Assembly (NCBI GenBank): GCA_021640185.1
Contig: JAJXDX010000099.1
Coordinates: forward strand, 1-7,181
DNA from: Oscillospiraceae bacterium
GTDB taxonomy: Bacteria; Bacillota; Clostridia; Oscillospirales; Acutalibacteraceae
DNA: 7,181 nucleotides
Direction of reading: 5' to 3'
Below, one piece after another: positions 1 through 7,181 of the stretch. Numbering within the stretch: the stretch's first letter is position 1; each line of letters begins with the position of its first letter. Both the position numbers and the translations under genes were made by a program. The notes beneath the pieces are model-generated. The model saw only the letters and a list, made by a program, of their open reading frames with translations. It searched no databases and was not told the origin of the DNA.

Positions 1-1924
1 ACTGTAGGCTCTCCAGCAGCTTCAGGATATACTTCTGTGTGCGCAGCAGATCGACCGAGTCGACTTTGCCGTCGCGGTTGCTGTCCGCCGCCGTCAGGTA
101 CGGGCCGGCCAGCTCCTCCAGTCCCAAGATATGCTTCTGCGCGCGCAGAAGATCCACGGAATTGACCGTGCCGTCGCCGTTGACGTCGCCCACGATCACC
201 ACCGGATAGCTCGCGCACAGCACGTCGTTTTTGCTGTACAGCCGCACGATATCGCCGCACGCGACGCTGCCGTCCGTTTTGGTCTTGCCCGTGCTGTCCG
301 TCAGCACGGCCTTCCCGTCGGCCACCGCCAGCGCCTGCAAAAACGCCGTCGCCGCCGTGCCCGGTTCAACGCCGGTGATCGTTTCGCCCACCCGGTAGGT
401 CTTGCCGGTGATCGTGGGCGTTTTGATCGCCTCGCCGCCCTCGCGGGTGATCGTGACGGTGTAGGTGCGTTTCGCGCCGCTCGTGGCCGTTACCGTCAGC
501 GCCACCGTGTTCTCGCCGGGCTGCAGCACGGTCTCGCCGCCCCCGGTCAGCGTCGCACCGGCGGCGTGCTTTTTCGCCGCCACGGTCACCCTCGTCACGC
601 TTGCGTCCACCTGCACGGCGTATTCGTGCGTGTAGCGGTCGAAGGTCGGCGTCAGCGACAGCTTGTCCACCGTGATCTCGTTCAAAAAGTTGTCGTTGTT
701 CCCGGTGCGGGAGGGCTCGCTCGGGATCTGTTCCGGTATGCTCGTATACACCGGGATGATGAAGGTCAGCGCGCACGCCAGCTGCGCGCTGCTCGTGCGG
801 CTGTAGCGCAGCGCGCCCTCCTGCTTCGCCCCGGCCACATACGTCATGTATTGGTGGCCGTATAGGCCGCTCTGCTTGTTCGTCACGTTGAATTTTTGAT
901 AATACACCGTATCCTGCCCGCGCTGGATGTAGTATTTTCCGATGCTGTTCGCGCTTTCGATCAGGCACTTGTACGGCGTGTCCCAACCGTGGTTTTTGGC
1001 ATAGATCGCACCGTTGACCACGGCGCTGTTGCCGTTGCCCCTGACCGCGCCGATGTCGAAGAAGTTATAGTACCCTTCGTACCCCGGTACGGTCGCCGTG
1101 CCCAGTCCGTTTTTGTCCGTGCCCTCCTGTGCGGCCTTCGCCGCCAGATAATAAGCGCTGACGTTGCTCTCCTTCGCCGCGCGCATGAAGTCGTCGGTAT
1201 GCTTTCGCAGCGCCGTCGGCAGAATGGCGCGTACGCCGTCCGCCGTGTGTTCGGCGGAGTACGACAGCTCCTCGAACTGGAACACGTCCCGGCTGTTGAG
1301 CCACGGCCGCGGATCGAGGTAATACGCGATCACCGGCGCGGCGGCGGAAACATACCCGCCGCTGTCAAAGGATACGTATTGGTTCTTCGCAAAATCGTAT
1401 GCGCCGTATTCCATCGATTTCCACGCATCCGGCGATTGCAGGGTGTTCAGCCCCACGCGGCACTCCGCCTTCCACGCGGTGTCGAAGCTCATCGACAGCT
1501 TCTGTGCGCGCAGCACCCATTGCGGATGCTCCGCGTGGATCTGACGCAGGCCGGGCTTGTAGCTTTCCGGGAACCCCTGCGCCGTCATGTACGCCTCAAA
1601 ATCCTCGTCCGGATCGTATTTGGCGTTGATCGTGATATAGTCCGCGCTGGAATAGCCCGTCAGCGTCCCTTTCGTCACCTTATACCACTTGCCGCTGCTG
1701 TTCTCCACCGTTTCCGTGATCGTGACCACGTCGTTGTCGTATAGCGAGCCGACCATCGCATAGCTCGTCCCCGGGCCGCTGCGCACCCGCAGCGAGTCGT
1801 TGACGTGCACCGTCCCGGTCATCACCGTTTCCTCGGCCGCGACCAGCGCGCCGATGGCCGAAAACAGCAGGCAAAGGCACAGCAGCACCGGCAGCACCCG
1901 ATGCCGCATCCGTTTCCCTTCCAT
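1..1924 (-). CDS. Secreted SH3b-glucosaminidase with cadherin-like and dockerin domains (3' end outside window)
   Basis: Likely an exported endo-beta-N-acetylglucosaminidase (LytD-like, glucosaminidase superfamily) that cuts the glycan strands of peptidoglycan. The frame is open from the ATG at 1924 to the left edge, giving 641 residues. Residues 1-30 form a signal peptide with a VAA|EE cleavage site. Residues 36-98 are a bacterial SH3 domain (LRVRSGPGTSY motif). Residues 102-400 are the catalytic region, with SYKPGLRQIHAEHP, YYLDPRPWLN, FQFEELSY, AAQEGTDKNG and PGYEGYYNFFDIGA; Glu267 in AAQEG is the expected catalytic acid by family comparison. Residues 411-496 are a cadherin-like beta-sandwich, and 579-641 a type I dockerin with two calcium loops (Asp580/Asn582/Asp584/Asn588/Asp591 and Asp614/Asn616/Asp618/Asp622/Asp625). 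The start is supported by GAGAGGG at about 1930-1936; an in-frame ATG at 1909 is an alternative. Since a dockerin is about 60 residues, the stop probably lies just beyond the window. The domain calls are secure; the exact bond cut is inferred. Confidence 0.93.
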   Translation of the reverse strand, partial: MEGKRMRHRVLPVLLCLCLLFSAIGALVAAEETVMTGTVHVNDSLRVRSGPGTSYAMVGSLYDNDVVTITETVENSSGKWYKVTKGTLTGYSSADYITINAKYDPDEDFEAYMTAQGFPESYKPGLRQIHAEHPQWVLRAQKLSMSFDTAWKAECRVGLNTLQSPDAWKSMEYGAYDFAKNQYVSFDSGGYVSAAAPVIAYYLDPRPWLNSRDVFQFEELSYSAEHTADGVRAILPTALRKHTDDFMRAAKESNVSAYYLAAKAAQEGTDKNGLGTATVPGYEGYYNFFDIGAVRGNGNSAVVNGAIYAKNHGWDTPYKCLIESANSIGKYYIQRGQDTVYYQKFNVTNKQSGLYGHQYMTYVAGAKQEGALRYSRTSSAQLACALTFIIPVYTSIPEQIPSEPSRTGNNDNFLNEITVDKLSLTPTFDRYTHEYAVQVDASVTRVTVAAKKHAAGATLTGGGETVLQPGENTVALTVTATSGAKRTYTVTITREGGEAIKTPTITGKTYRVGETITGVEPGTAATAFLQALAVADGKAVLTDSTGKTKTDGSVACGDIVRLYSKNDVLCASYPVVIVGDVNGDGTVNSVDLLRAQKHILGLEELAGPYLTAADSNRDGKVDSVDLLRTQKYILKLLESLQ

Positions 1925-1936
1925 GCCTTCCCTCTC

Positions 1937-2090
1937 TTTCCGTCGATCAAGTCTTGTTACAGTCCGTGGTCCTGTACACGAAACGCCAGTTTGCCATAAG
2001 CCGCAAGATCCTTTTCCGTCGATCAGGTATCATACGATCCGTTAGTTCTGTATACGATACGCCAGTTCGTCGCAAGCCGCCGATCATGTC
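1937..2090. repeat. Tandem direct repeat, about 76 bp, two clear copies
   Basis: Copy 1 starts at 1937 and copy 2 at 2013. The 13-mer tttccgtcgatca is identical at 1937-1949 and 2013-2025. At the same 76-base offset, 1972-1991 matches 2048-2067 with two mismatches, and aagccgc is shared at 1998-2004 and 2074-2080. The middle of the unit needs a one-base gap. A third, strongly decayed copy may run from about 2090 to 2167: it begins with ccaccgatcgg, similar to the unit boundary. If so, about three units fill the whole gap between the two minus-strand genes. The stretch is visibly less GC-rich than the flanking genes. No terminator or convincing promoter was seen in it. Confidence 0.75.
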
Positions 2091-2167
2091 CACCGATCGG
2101 CAAAATAGCTTGTCCCATCCGTATGATCGTGCATGATCTATCCTCTGCGTATCCAAGCTGTCCGTCC

Positions 2168-3343
2168 TCACTGCCCGTTCAGCACTTTCTGCAGGGCGGC
2201 AAGCTCGTCGGCGGCTGTGGGCTGCATCAGCTGCGCAAAGCGGAACAGCACGAAGCCGCCGCACGCGCCGGACTGCCGGGCAAGCGCCGCCTGTCGGGCC
2301 AAGATGTCCGAATTCGTGCACCACTCCCGCCGTCCGTCTCCGGCATATCGGTCGTCCGCCGCGCCCGCCTTGTACAGCGCCAGCCCGATATACAGCTCGA
2401 CGCCCGCCCGTCGGGGCAGCGCCAGCCATTCGTCCAGCACCTCCGGGTACGGATGCGCGCTGTTTTGAAAGCCGAAATACAGCTGCGGGCAGATGTGGTC
2501 GATGTATCCCGGCTCCCGCATCCAGCGGGCAACATCGGCATAGGCCGTCGTGCGGCACTTTTCGGCCAGCCCGATCGGGCTGATGCCGAAGGTGCGTCCG
2601 TACTGGTGGGCAAGCCCGTACACGGCGCTCACCAGCGCGTCCACCTGCGTGCGCCGCCAGTCACCGGCATCCATGTCGTCCGGCACGTCACCGTCCGGCA
2701 TTCCGGCGGGGTAGAAATAATCGTCAAAATGGATGCCGTCCACGGCATACCCGGAAAGCAGCTCCCGTACCCCGGCCAGCACCAGCCGCCGCGCGGCGGC
2801 ATCGGCGGGATCGTAATAGCGCGCGCCGTCGATCGTCACCGTGCGCGGTGTTTCGCCGTCGATCTCGCTCACGGCGGCGGCCGTTTCGCCGATCCGATAG
2901 GGATTGATCCATGCGAACAGCCGGATGCCCCGCCGCCGCGCCTCCCGCACGGCGCAGGCCAGCGGATCGAACCCGCTGCCCATCAGCCGTTCGGCGGCCT
3001 TCGCCGCCGGGAACACGGCCGAGCGATAGTACGCGTCCCCGTGCGCCCGCACATGGAAAAACACCGTGTTCATTCCCGTTTTTCGGCAGGTGTCGAACAG
3101 CCCGGCGATCGCACGCTCTGCCGCCGCCGCATCCGCGGCGGCGTTCAGCAGCGGGTCGAGTTCCAGATACGATACCCAAACGCCGCGCATCTCCTCGGCC
3201 GCCGACGTGTCCGGTGCCGGGGCACCGGACACGCCGGACGCCCCGCTGCCCGGTGCGCTCTGACGGCCGCAGCCGCCGCACAGCAGCGCCGCGCACAGCA
3301 GCAGGGCCACGGCCGATCGGCCCAAAAGACGGCGGTCCATCAC
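2168..3343 (-). CDS. Glycosyl-hydrolase-like 10 family lipoprotein (YngK/DigH-like)
   Basis: A member of the glycosyl-hydrolase-like 10 family (DUF187, TIM-barrel fold). The family includes B. subtilis YngK and E. coli DigH, a lipoprotein that cleaves peptide-free peptidoglycan glycan; a similar extracytoplasmic role here is inference. Residues 1-24 are an export signal ending at Cys25 (LLCGGC), the probable lipidated residue, followed by a Gly/Ser/Ala/Pro-rich linker to about residue 50. Family landmarks in order are MRGVWVSYLEL (52-62), GMNTVFFHVRAHGDAYY (90-106), RLFAWINPYRI (141-151), VDGIHFDDYFYP (201-212, with the likely active-site acids Asp207/Asp208), FGISPIGL (252-259) and CPQLYFGFQ (285-293). 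The length of 391 aa fits a single-domain member. The first codon is GTG (3343), immediately followed by ATG (3340); the Shine-Dalgarno AAGGAGAG at 3351-3358 is better spaced for the GTG. It lies directly upstream of the glucosaminidase gene on the same strand. Confidence 0.9.
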   Translation of the reverse strand: MMDRRLLGRSAVALLLCAALLCGGCGRQSAPGSGASGVSGAPAPDTSAAEEMRGVWVSYLELDPLLNAAADAAAAERAIAGLFDTCRKTGMNTVFFHVRAHGDAYYRSAVFPAAKAAERLMGSGFDPLACAVREARRRGIRLFAWINPYRIGETAAAVSEIDGETPRTVTIDGARYYDPADAAARRLVLAGVRELLSGYAVDGIHFDDYFYPAGMPDGDVPDDMDAGDWRRTQVDALVSAVYGLAHQYGRTFGISPIGLAEKCRTTAYADVARWMREPGYIDHICPQLYFGFQNSAHPYPEVLDEWLALPRRAGVELYIGLALYKAGAADDRYAGDGRREWCTNSDILARQAALARQSGACGGFVLFRFAQLMQPTAADELAALQKVLNGQ

Positions 3344-3358
3344 AGCATCGCTCTCCTT

Positions 3359-3387
3359 ATTTTACATAATTCGTCACGAAAGGTCAA
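3359..3387 (-). promoter_or_regulatory. Sigma-A type promoter of the GHL10 lipoprotein gene
   Basis: On the minus strand, -35 TTGACC (3387-3382), a 17-bp spacer and -10 TAAAAT (3364-3359). TATG directly precedes the -10. The only start region downstream is that of the lipoprotein gene, about 16 bases beyond the -10. The predicted +1 is near 3352, which would place it after the AAGGAG sequence; see the findings. Confidence 0.75.
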
Positions 3388-3414
3388 GTGTTGTTTGTGC
3401 GATCACCTGTTTTT

Positions 3415-3424
3415 GGCAGCTGCC
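3415..3424. promoter_or_regulatory. 10-bp palindrome between divergent promoters (candidate operator)
   Basis: GGCAGCTGCC is a perfect inverted repeat. Its centre (3419.5) lies almost midway between the two -35 boxes (3382-3387 on the minus strand, 3449-3454 on the plus strand). A regulator-binding role is a guess from position and symmetry; a 10-bp palindrome in GC-rich DNA can arise by chance. Confidence 0.25.
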
Positions 3425-3448
3425 TGCGGCACATTTCGCCTTTCCGGT

Positions 3449-3477
3449 TTGCATTTTCGCCGCGGATATGGTAAGAT
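3449..3477 (+). promoter_or_regulatory. Sigma-A type promoter of the DUF1294 gene
   Basis: -35 TTGCAT (3449-3454), a 17-bp spacer, then -10 TAAGAT (3472-3477) preceded by TATGG, a Gram-positive extended -10 (TRTGn). The expected transcript start is near 3484, about 17 bases before the ATG, just upstream of or touching the ribosome binding site. Confidence 0.78.
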
Positions 3478-3500
3478 GACCGAAAAAGGGGGAACGACCG

Positions 3501-3794
3501 ATGGATATCCTGACCAAGCTTTGGCCGCTGCTGCTCGTCTATCTGGCGGTGATCAATCTGCTTTCGTGCGTGCTGACGGTGGCCGATAAGCGCCGTGCCA
3601 AGCGCCGCGCGTGGCGTGTCCCGGAGGCGACGCTGCTCTGGGTCGCAGCGCTGGGCGGCGCGCCGCTGGAGCTGCTGACGATGAAGCTGATCCGCCACAA
3701 AACGCAGCACCGCAAATTCATGTGGGGGCTGCCCGCTATACTGATCGCGCAGATCGCGGCGGCCGCCGCGGTCTGGTGGCTTATCCGCGGCTGA
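3501..3794 (+). CDS. DUF1294 family small membrane protein
   Basis: A 97-residue integral membrane protein of the DUF1294 family; its biochemical role is unknown and I assign none. It carries the family pattern: a first hydrophobic helix (about 8-28), the basic DKRRAKRRAWRVPE segment (29-42), a second hydrophobic stretch with the conserved Gly-Gly (43-60), the RHKTQHRKF motif (65-73), and a final hydrophobic helix (about 76-95). The length is typical for the family. The ATG at 3501 is preceded by AAGGGGG (about 3486-3492) at normal spacing and by its own promoter, so the start is secure. It is divergent from the lipoprotein gene and 74 bases upstream of nrdR, which has a separate promoter. 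Confidence 0.9.
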   Translation: MDILTKLWPLLLVYLAVINLLSCVLTVADKRRAKRRAWRVPEATLLWVAALGGAPLELLTMKLIRHKTQHRKFMWGLPAILIAQIAAAAAVWWLIRG

Positions 3795-3806
3795 CGGCAA
3801 AGGGGG

Positions 3807-3835
3807 TTGCGCCCCGCTTATATATATGGTAAAAT
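3807..3835 (+). promoter_or_regulatory. Sigma-A type promoter of nrdR
   Basis: -35 TTGCGC (3807-3812), a 17-bp spacer rich in TA steps (cttatatatatgg), and -10 TAAAAT (3830-3835) with the extended element TATGG. The transcript would begin near 3842, giving a leader of about 27 bases that holds the ribosome binding site AAGGGAGG (3853-3860). The -35 lies in a short GC-rich inverted repeat (gggg...cccc), too short to call a terminator for the gene before it. Confidence 0.8.
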
Positions 3836-3868
3836 AGACGAAGATAAGACGCAAGGGAGGTCTGCACC

Positions 3869-4339
3869 GTGAAATGTCCCTTCTGCGGCTATGCCGACAG
3901 CCGCGTGATCGATTCCCGCCCGGCAGACGAGGGCAGCCGCATCCGCCGCCGCCGCGAATGTCCGGCCTGCGGCCGCCGCTTCACCACGTACGAGATGGTC
4001 GAAAGTTTGCCGATCGTCGTGGTCAAAAAGGATCGCTCGCGCGAGCCGTTCGATCGGCAAAAGCTGCTCAACGGCCTGCTGCGCGCGTGCGAAAAGCGCC
4101 CCGTGCCGATCGAGCGGCTCGACCGCGCCGTCGACGAGATCGAGGCGCAGCTGCAAAACTCGCTGGAGCGTGAGGTGCCCACCACGAAGATCGGCGAATG
4201 CGTGATGGATCAGCTGCTGCATATCGACGACGTGGCCTACATCCGCTTTGCCTCGGTCTATCGCCAGTTCAAGGATGTGGAAGCCTTCAACGAGGCGATC
4301 CGCAAGCTGATGGAGAACGAGGATAAAGCCGGAAAATAA
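3869..4339 (+). CDS. nrdR: Transcriptional repressor NrdR
   Basis: NrdR is a cytoplasmic repressor of ribonucleotide reductase genes; it senses ATP/dATP and binds NrdR boxes upstream of nrd operons. The 156-residue product has the standard length and two-part layout. The N-terminal zinc ribbon has CPFC (Cys3, Cys6) and CPAC (Cys31, Cys34), with the family-typical DSRP and RRRRECPACGRRFTTYE segments. An ATP-cone domain follows (about 46-136), including VVVKKDRSREPFDRQKLLNGL and the conserved VAYIRFASVYRQF near its end. Translation starts at GTG (3869), eight bases after a strong AAGGGAGG; the second codon leads straight into KCPFC, which fixes the start. No ribonucleotide reductase gene lies in the window, so it acts in trans. 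The C-terminal NEDKAGK tail is unremarkable. Confidence 0.97.
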   Translation: MKCPFCGYADSRVIDSRPADEGSRIRRRRECPACGRRFTTYEMVESLPIVVVKKDRSREPFDRQKLLNGLLRACEKRPVPIERLDRAVDEIEAQLQNSLEREVPTTKIGECVMDQLLHIDDVAYIRFASVYRQFKDVEAFNEAIRKLMENEDKAGK

Positions 4340-4358
4340 CAACGCACAGGAATAAACG

Positions 4359-4408
4359 ACGGCGGCTTTACGCAAAGTAATGCCGCCGTTCGCCGCGCAC
4401 GGCGCGGC
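4359..4408 (+). promoter_or_regulatory. Two adjacent hairpins in the nrdR / ABC-F gap
   Basis: Hairpin 1 pairs ACGGCGGC (4359-4366) with GCCGCCGT (4382-4389); its loop can extend by TTAC/GTAA around GCAAA. Hairpin 2 pairs GCCGCGC (4392-4398) with GCGCGGC (4402-4408) around ACG. Neither is followed by a T-tract, so this is not a canonical intrinsic terminator. They may stabilise or process the transcript, or act in the leader of the ABC-F gene. No promoter was seen between nrdR and the ABC-F gene, so read-through is plausible. Confidence 0.4.
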
Positions 4409-4432
4409 CGACGGAGAAACGGAGGAAAAGCG

Positions 4433-6361
<1,929 letters not shown>

Positions 6362-6425
6362 CGGGGGGCTGGCGCAGTACCGGGCAGAGCTGCTGCCGGA
6401 GGATGGGTCGGTCGAGGACCGGCAT

Positions 6426-6620
6426 TTGCACGGTGAGCATCACCCGGAGCTGCACCGCGTCGCGGCGCTGTATGCCCAGCTGAAAGCTGCCCCCTCGGCC
6501 GAGGTCTTTGCGCAGCTGCGTCAGACGACCGGTGACTATACCGTCCCCGCCGATGCCTGCCCGACGGTTGAGAAGACCTATGCGCTCCTGCGCTCGCTCG
6601 ACGAAGCGTTCGCCCGCTGA
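6426..6620 (+). CDS. Short unrecognised protein or gene remnant, start unresolved
   Basis: A reading frame with GC-rich third positions and protein-like composition begins immediately after the ABC-F stop (about 6360) and ends at TGA 6618-6620. It has no ATG or GTG after the ABC-F stop. The only ordinary start is TTG at 6426, seven bases after GAGGA (6414-6418), which gives 64 residues. However, the 22 codons before it (about 6360-6425) also read as plausible protein (LAQYRAELLPEDGSVEDRH). The remainder looks helical and soluble (HPELHRVAALYAQLKAAPSAE, then a C-terminal helix ending SLDEAFAR). I do not recognise the family. Alternatives are a CTG start at 6369, a C-terminal piece of the ABC-F protein split off by a one-base shift, or a 5'-truncated pseudogene. 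The terminator follows seven bases after the stop, so it is probably the last unit of this transcript. Confidence 0.42.
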   Translation: MHGEHHPELHRVAALYAQLKAAPSAEVFAQLRQTTGDYTVPADACPTVEKTYALLRSLDEAFAR

Positions 6621-6626
6621 CGATCG

Positions 6627-6671
6627 ACAAAAAACGTCCGCCGCCCGGTTCGGGCGGCGGACGTTTTTTGT
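6627..6671. terminator. Strong bidirectional intrinsic terminator
   Basis: A near-perfect hairpin: a 13-bp GC core (6635-6647 with 6651-6663) around the loop GTT, extended by AAAAAA (6629-6634) pairing with TTTTTT (6664-6669) and two more pairs outside. The T-tract after the stem serves plus-strand transcripts from the ABC-F side. The A-tract before it serves as the U-tract for minus-strand transcripts of the esterase gene, whose stop is at 6688-6690. It therefore closes both convergent genes. Confidence 0.95.
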
Positions 6672-6687
6672 GCGATATCCTTGGCGT

Positions 6688-7181
6688 TTACCGGCTGCGG
6701 ATCCATGCGGCGCACCACGTGGGCCAGTCGTTCAGCTGCTCCTCGATCATGCCCGTTTCCGCCTGCGCCAGCGACAGGCCGTGGCAGCCGTTCGGCGTGA
6801 TGTGCAGCGCAAAAGGCACGCCGTTCTCGCGCAGGGCAGAGGCCATCATCAGGCTGTTCTCCACCGGCACGGCATCATCGGCCACCGTGTGCCAAATGAA
6901 GGCGGGCGCGGTGCTCGCCGTCACTTGATTTTCCAGCGACATCAGCGCCCACGTTTCGTCCGTGCGACGGTCGAGCAAGACATTGTTGATCGAATCGACG
7001 TGCGCGAACTTCCCGGACGAGATCACCGGATACCCCAAGAACATGCCGGTCGGGCGCACGTCGGCGGCGGCGCGGCAAAGGTTCGGCGCAACGAATTCGC
7101 GGTCCCAGAACACCCCAAGGCTCGCCGCCAGATGCCCGCCGGCGGAGAACCCGCAAACATAGATCTTGTCGGGATCGATGC
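6688..7181 (-). CDS. Alpha/beta-hydrolase, acetyl-esterase/xylan-esterase-like (N-terminus outside window)
   Basis: The C-terminal 163 residues of an alpha/beta-hydrolase resembling Aes/BD-FAE-type carboxylesterases, enzymes that often remove acetyl groups from xylan or small esters; the substrate here is not determined. The frame is open through the right edge (GC followed by IDPDKIYVCGF), so the true start lies beyond 7181; an internal GTG at 7113 is not the start because it would delete the nucleophile. In visible numbering the catalytic triad is complete: Ser12 in GFSAGGH, Asp101 in VADDAVPVENS (DxxVP pattern) and His133 in GCHGLS. The spacing is normal for the family. About the first 100-130 residues, including the oxyanion-hole HGG motif, are missing. 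It is convergent with the ABC-F gene and shares the terminator at 6627-6671. No signal peptide can be judged from the fragment. Confidence 0.92.
   Translation of the reverse strand, partial: IDPDKIYVCGFSAGGHLAASLGVFWDREFVAPNLCRAAADVRPTGMFLGYPVISSGKFAHVDSINNVLLDRRTDETWALMSLENQVTASTAPAFIWHTVADDAVPVENSLMMASALRENGVPFALHITPNGCHGLSLAQAETGMIEEQLNDWPTWCAAWIRSR

Noticed and set aside
131..1744. Long plus-strand open frames opposite the glucosaminidase gene
   Set aside because: They are antisense shadows in GC-rich DNA: Arg/His/Ala-rich translations with no motifs, opposite a frame with five recognisable domains.
2027..2075. Promoter for the glucosaminidase gene inside the repeat (TATGAT or TATACA as -10)
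   Set aside because: No acceptable -35 at 16-18 bp from either hexamer; the TTGCGA to TATACA spacing is only 15.
1947..2558. 203-codon minus-strand open frame overlapping the end of the GHL10 gene
   Set aside because: It overlaps the GHL10 gene in another frame and shows no domain. Only its last residues, in the repeat region, are of interest and are reported separately.
3817..3829. Possible NrdR box upstream of nrdR (autoregulation)
   Set aside because: The TA-rich stretch resembles the core of an NrdR box, but it sits in the spacer just before the extended -10, lacks the conserved outer bases and has no second box at the usual spacing.

Overview
The window looks like a piece of a high-GC anaerobic Firmicute (Clostridia, probably an Oscillospiraceae/Ruminococcaceae-type gut or rumen bacterium). 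The evidence is a cellulosome-style dockerin module, an SH3b/glucosaminidase autolysin with a Gram-positive signal peptide, a DUF1294 membrane protein, NrdR, a YdiF-type ABC-F protein, strong AGGAGG-like ribosome binding sites and sigma-A promoters with TATG-extended -10 boxes. The organism assignment is inference; no rRNA or other phylogenetic marker is present.

Layout. Minus strand, 1-1924: the first 641 residues of a secreted modular peptidoglycan hydrolase (signal peptide, SH3b, glucosaminidase, cadherin-like beta-sandwich, type I dockerin), running off the left edge inside or just after the dockerin. 1925-2167: an AT-richer gap largely filled by a roughly 76-bp tandem repeat. Minus strand, 2168-3343: a lipoprotein of the glycosyl-hydrolase-like 10 family (YngK/DigH-like). 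3344-3500: a divergent promoter region with well-formed promoters on both strands and a perfect 10-bp palindrome midway between them. Plus strand: a DUF1294 membrane protein (3501-3794), nrdR (3869-4339) and an ABC-F ATPase (4433-6361). A coding-like reading frame without an obvious start follows (about 6360-6620). A very strong, nearly symmetric terminator (6627-6671) separates these from a convergent minus-strand alpha/beta-hydrolase (6688 to the right edge), which lacks its N-terminus.

Function. The two left-hand minus-strand genes both look like extracytoplasmic enzymes acting on cell-wall glycan: one a glucosaminidase that may be recruited to a cohesin scaffold, the other a membrane-anchored relative of DigH. 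The plus-strand genes are housekeeping: control of ribonucleotide reductase and translation-associated ABC-F activity. The right-hand esterase resembles carbohydrate-esterase/acetyl-esterase relatives. No mobile element, CRISPR array, tRNA or rRNA was seen.

I did not find a clear new defence or mobile system. The most unusual items are the dockerin on a cell-wall hydrolase, the tandem repeat whose two better copies encode near-identical short peptides in different frames, and the orphan reading frame behind the ABC-F gene.
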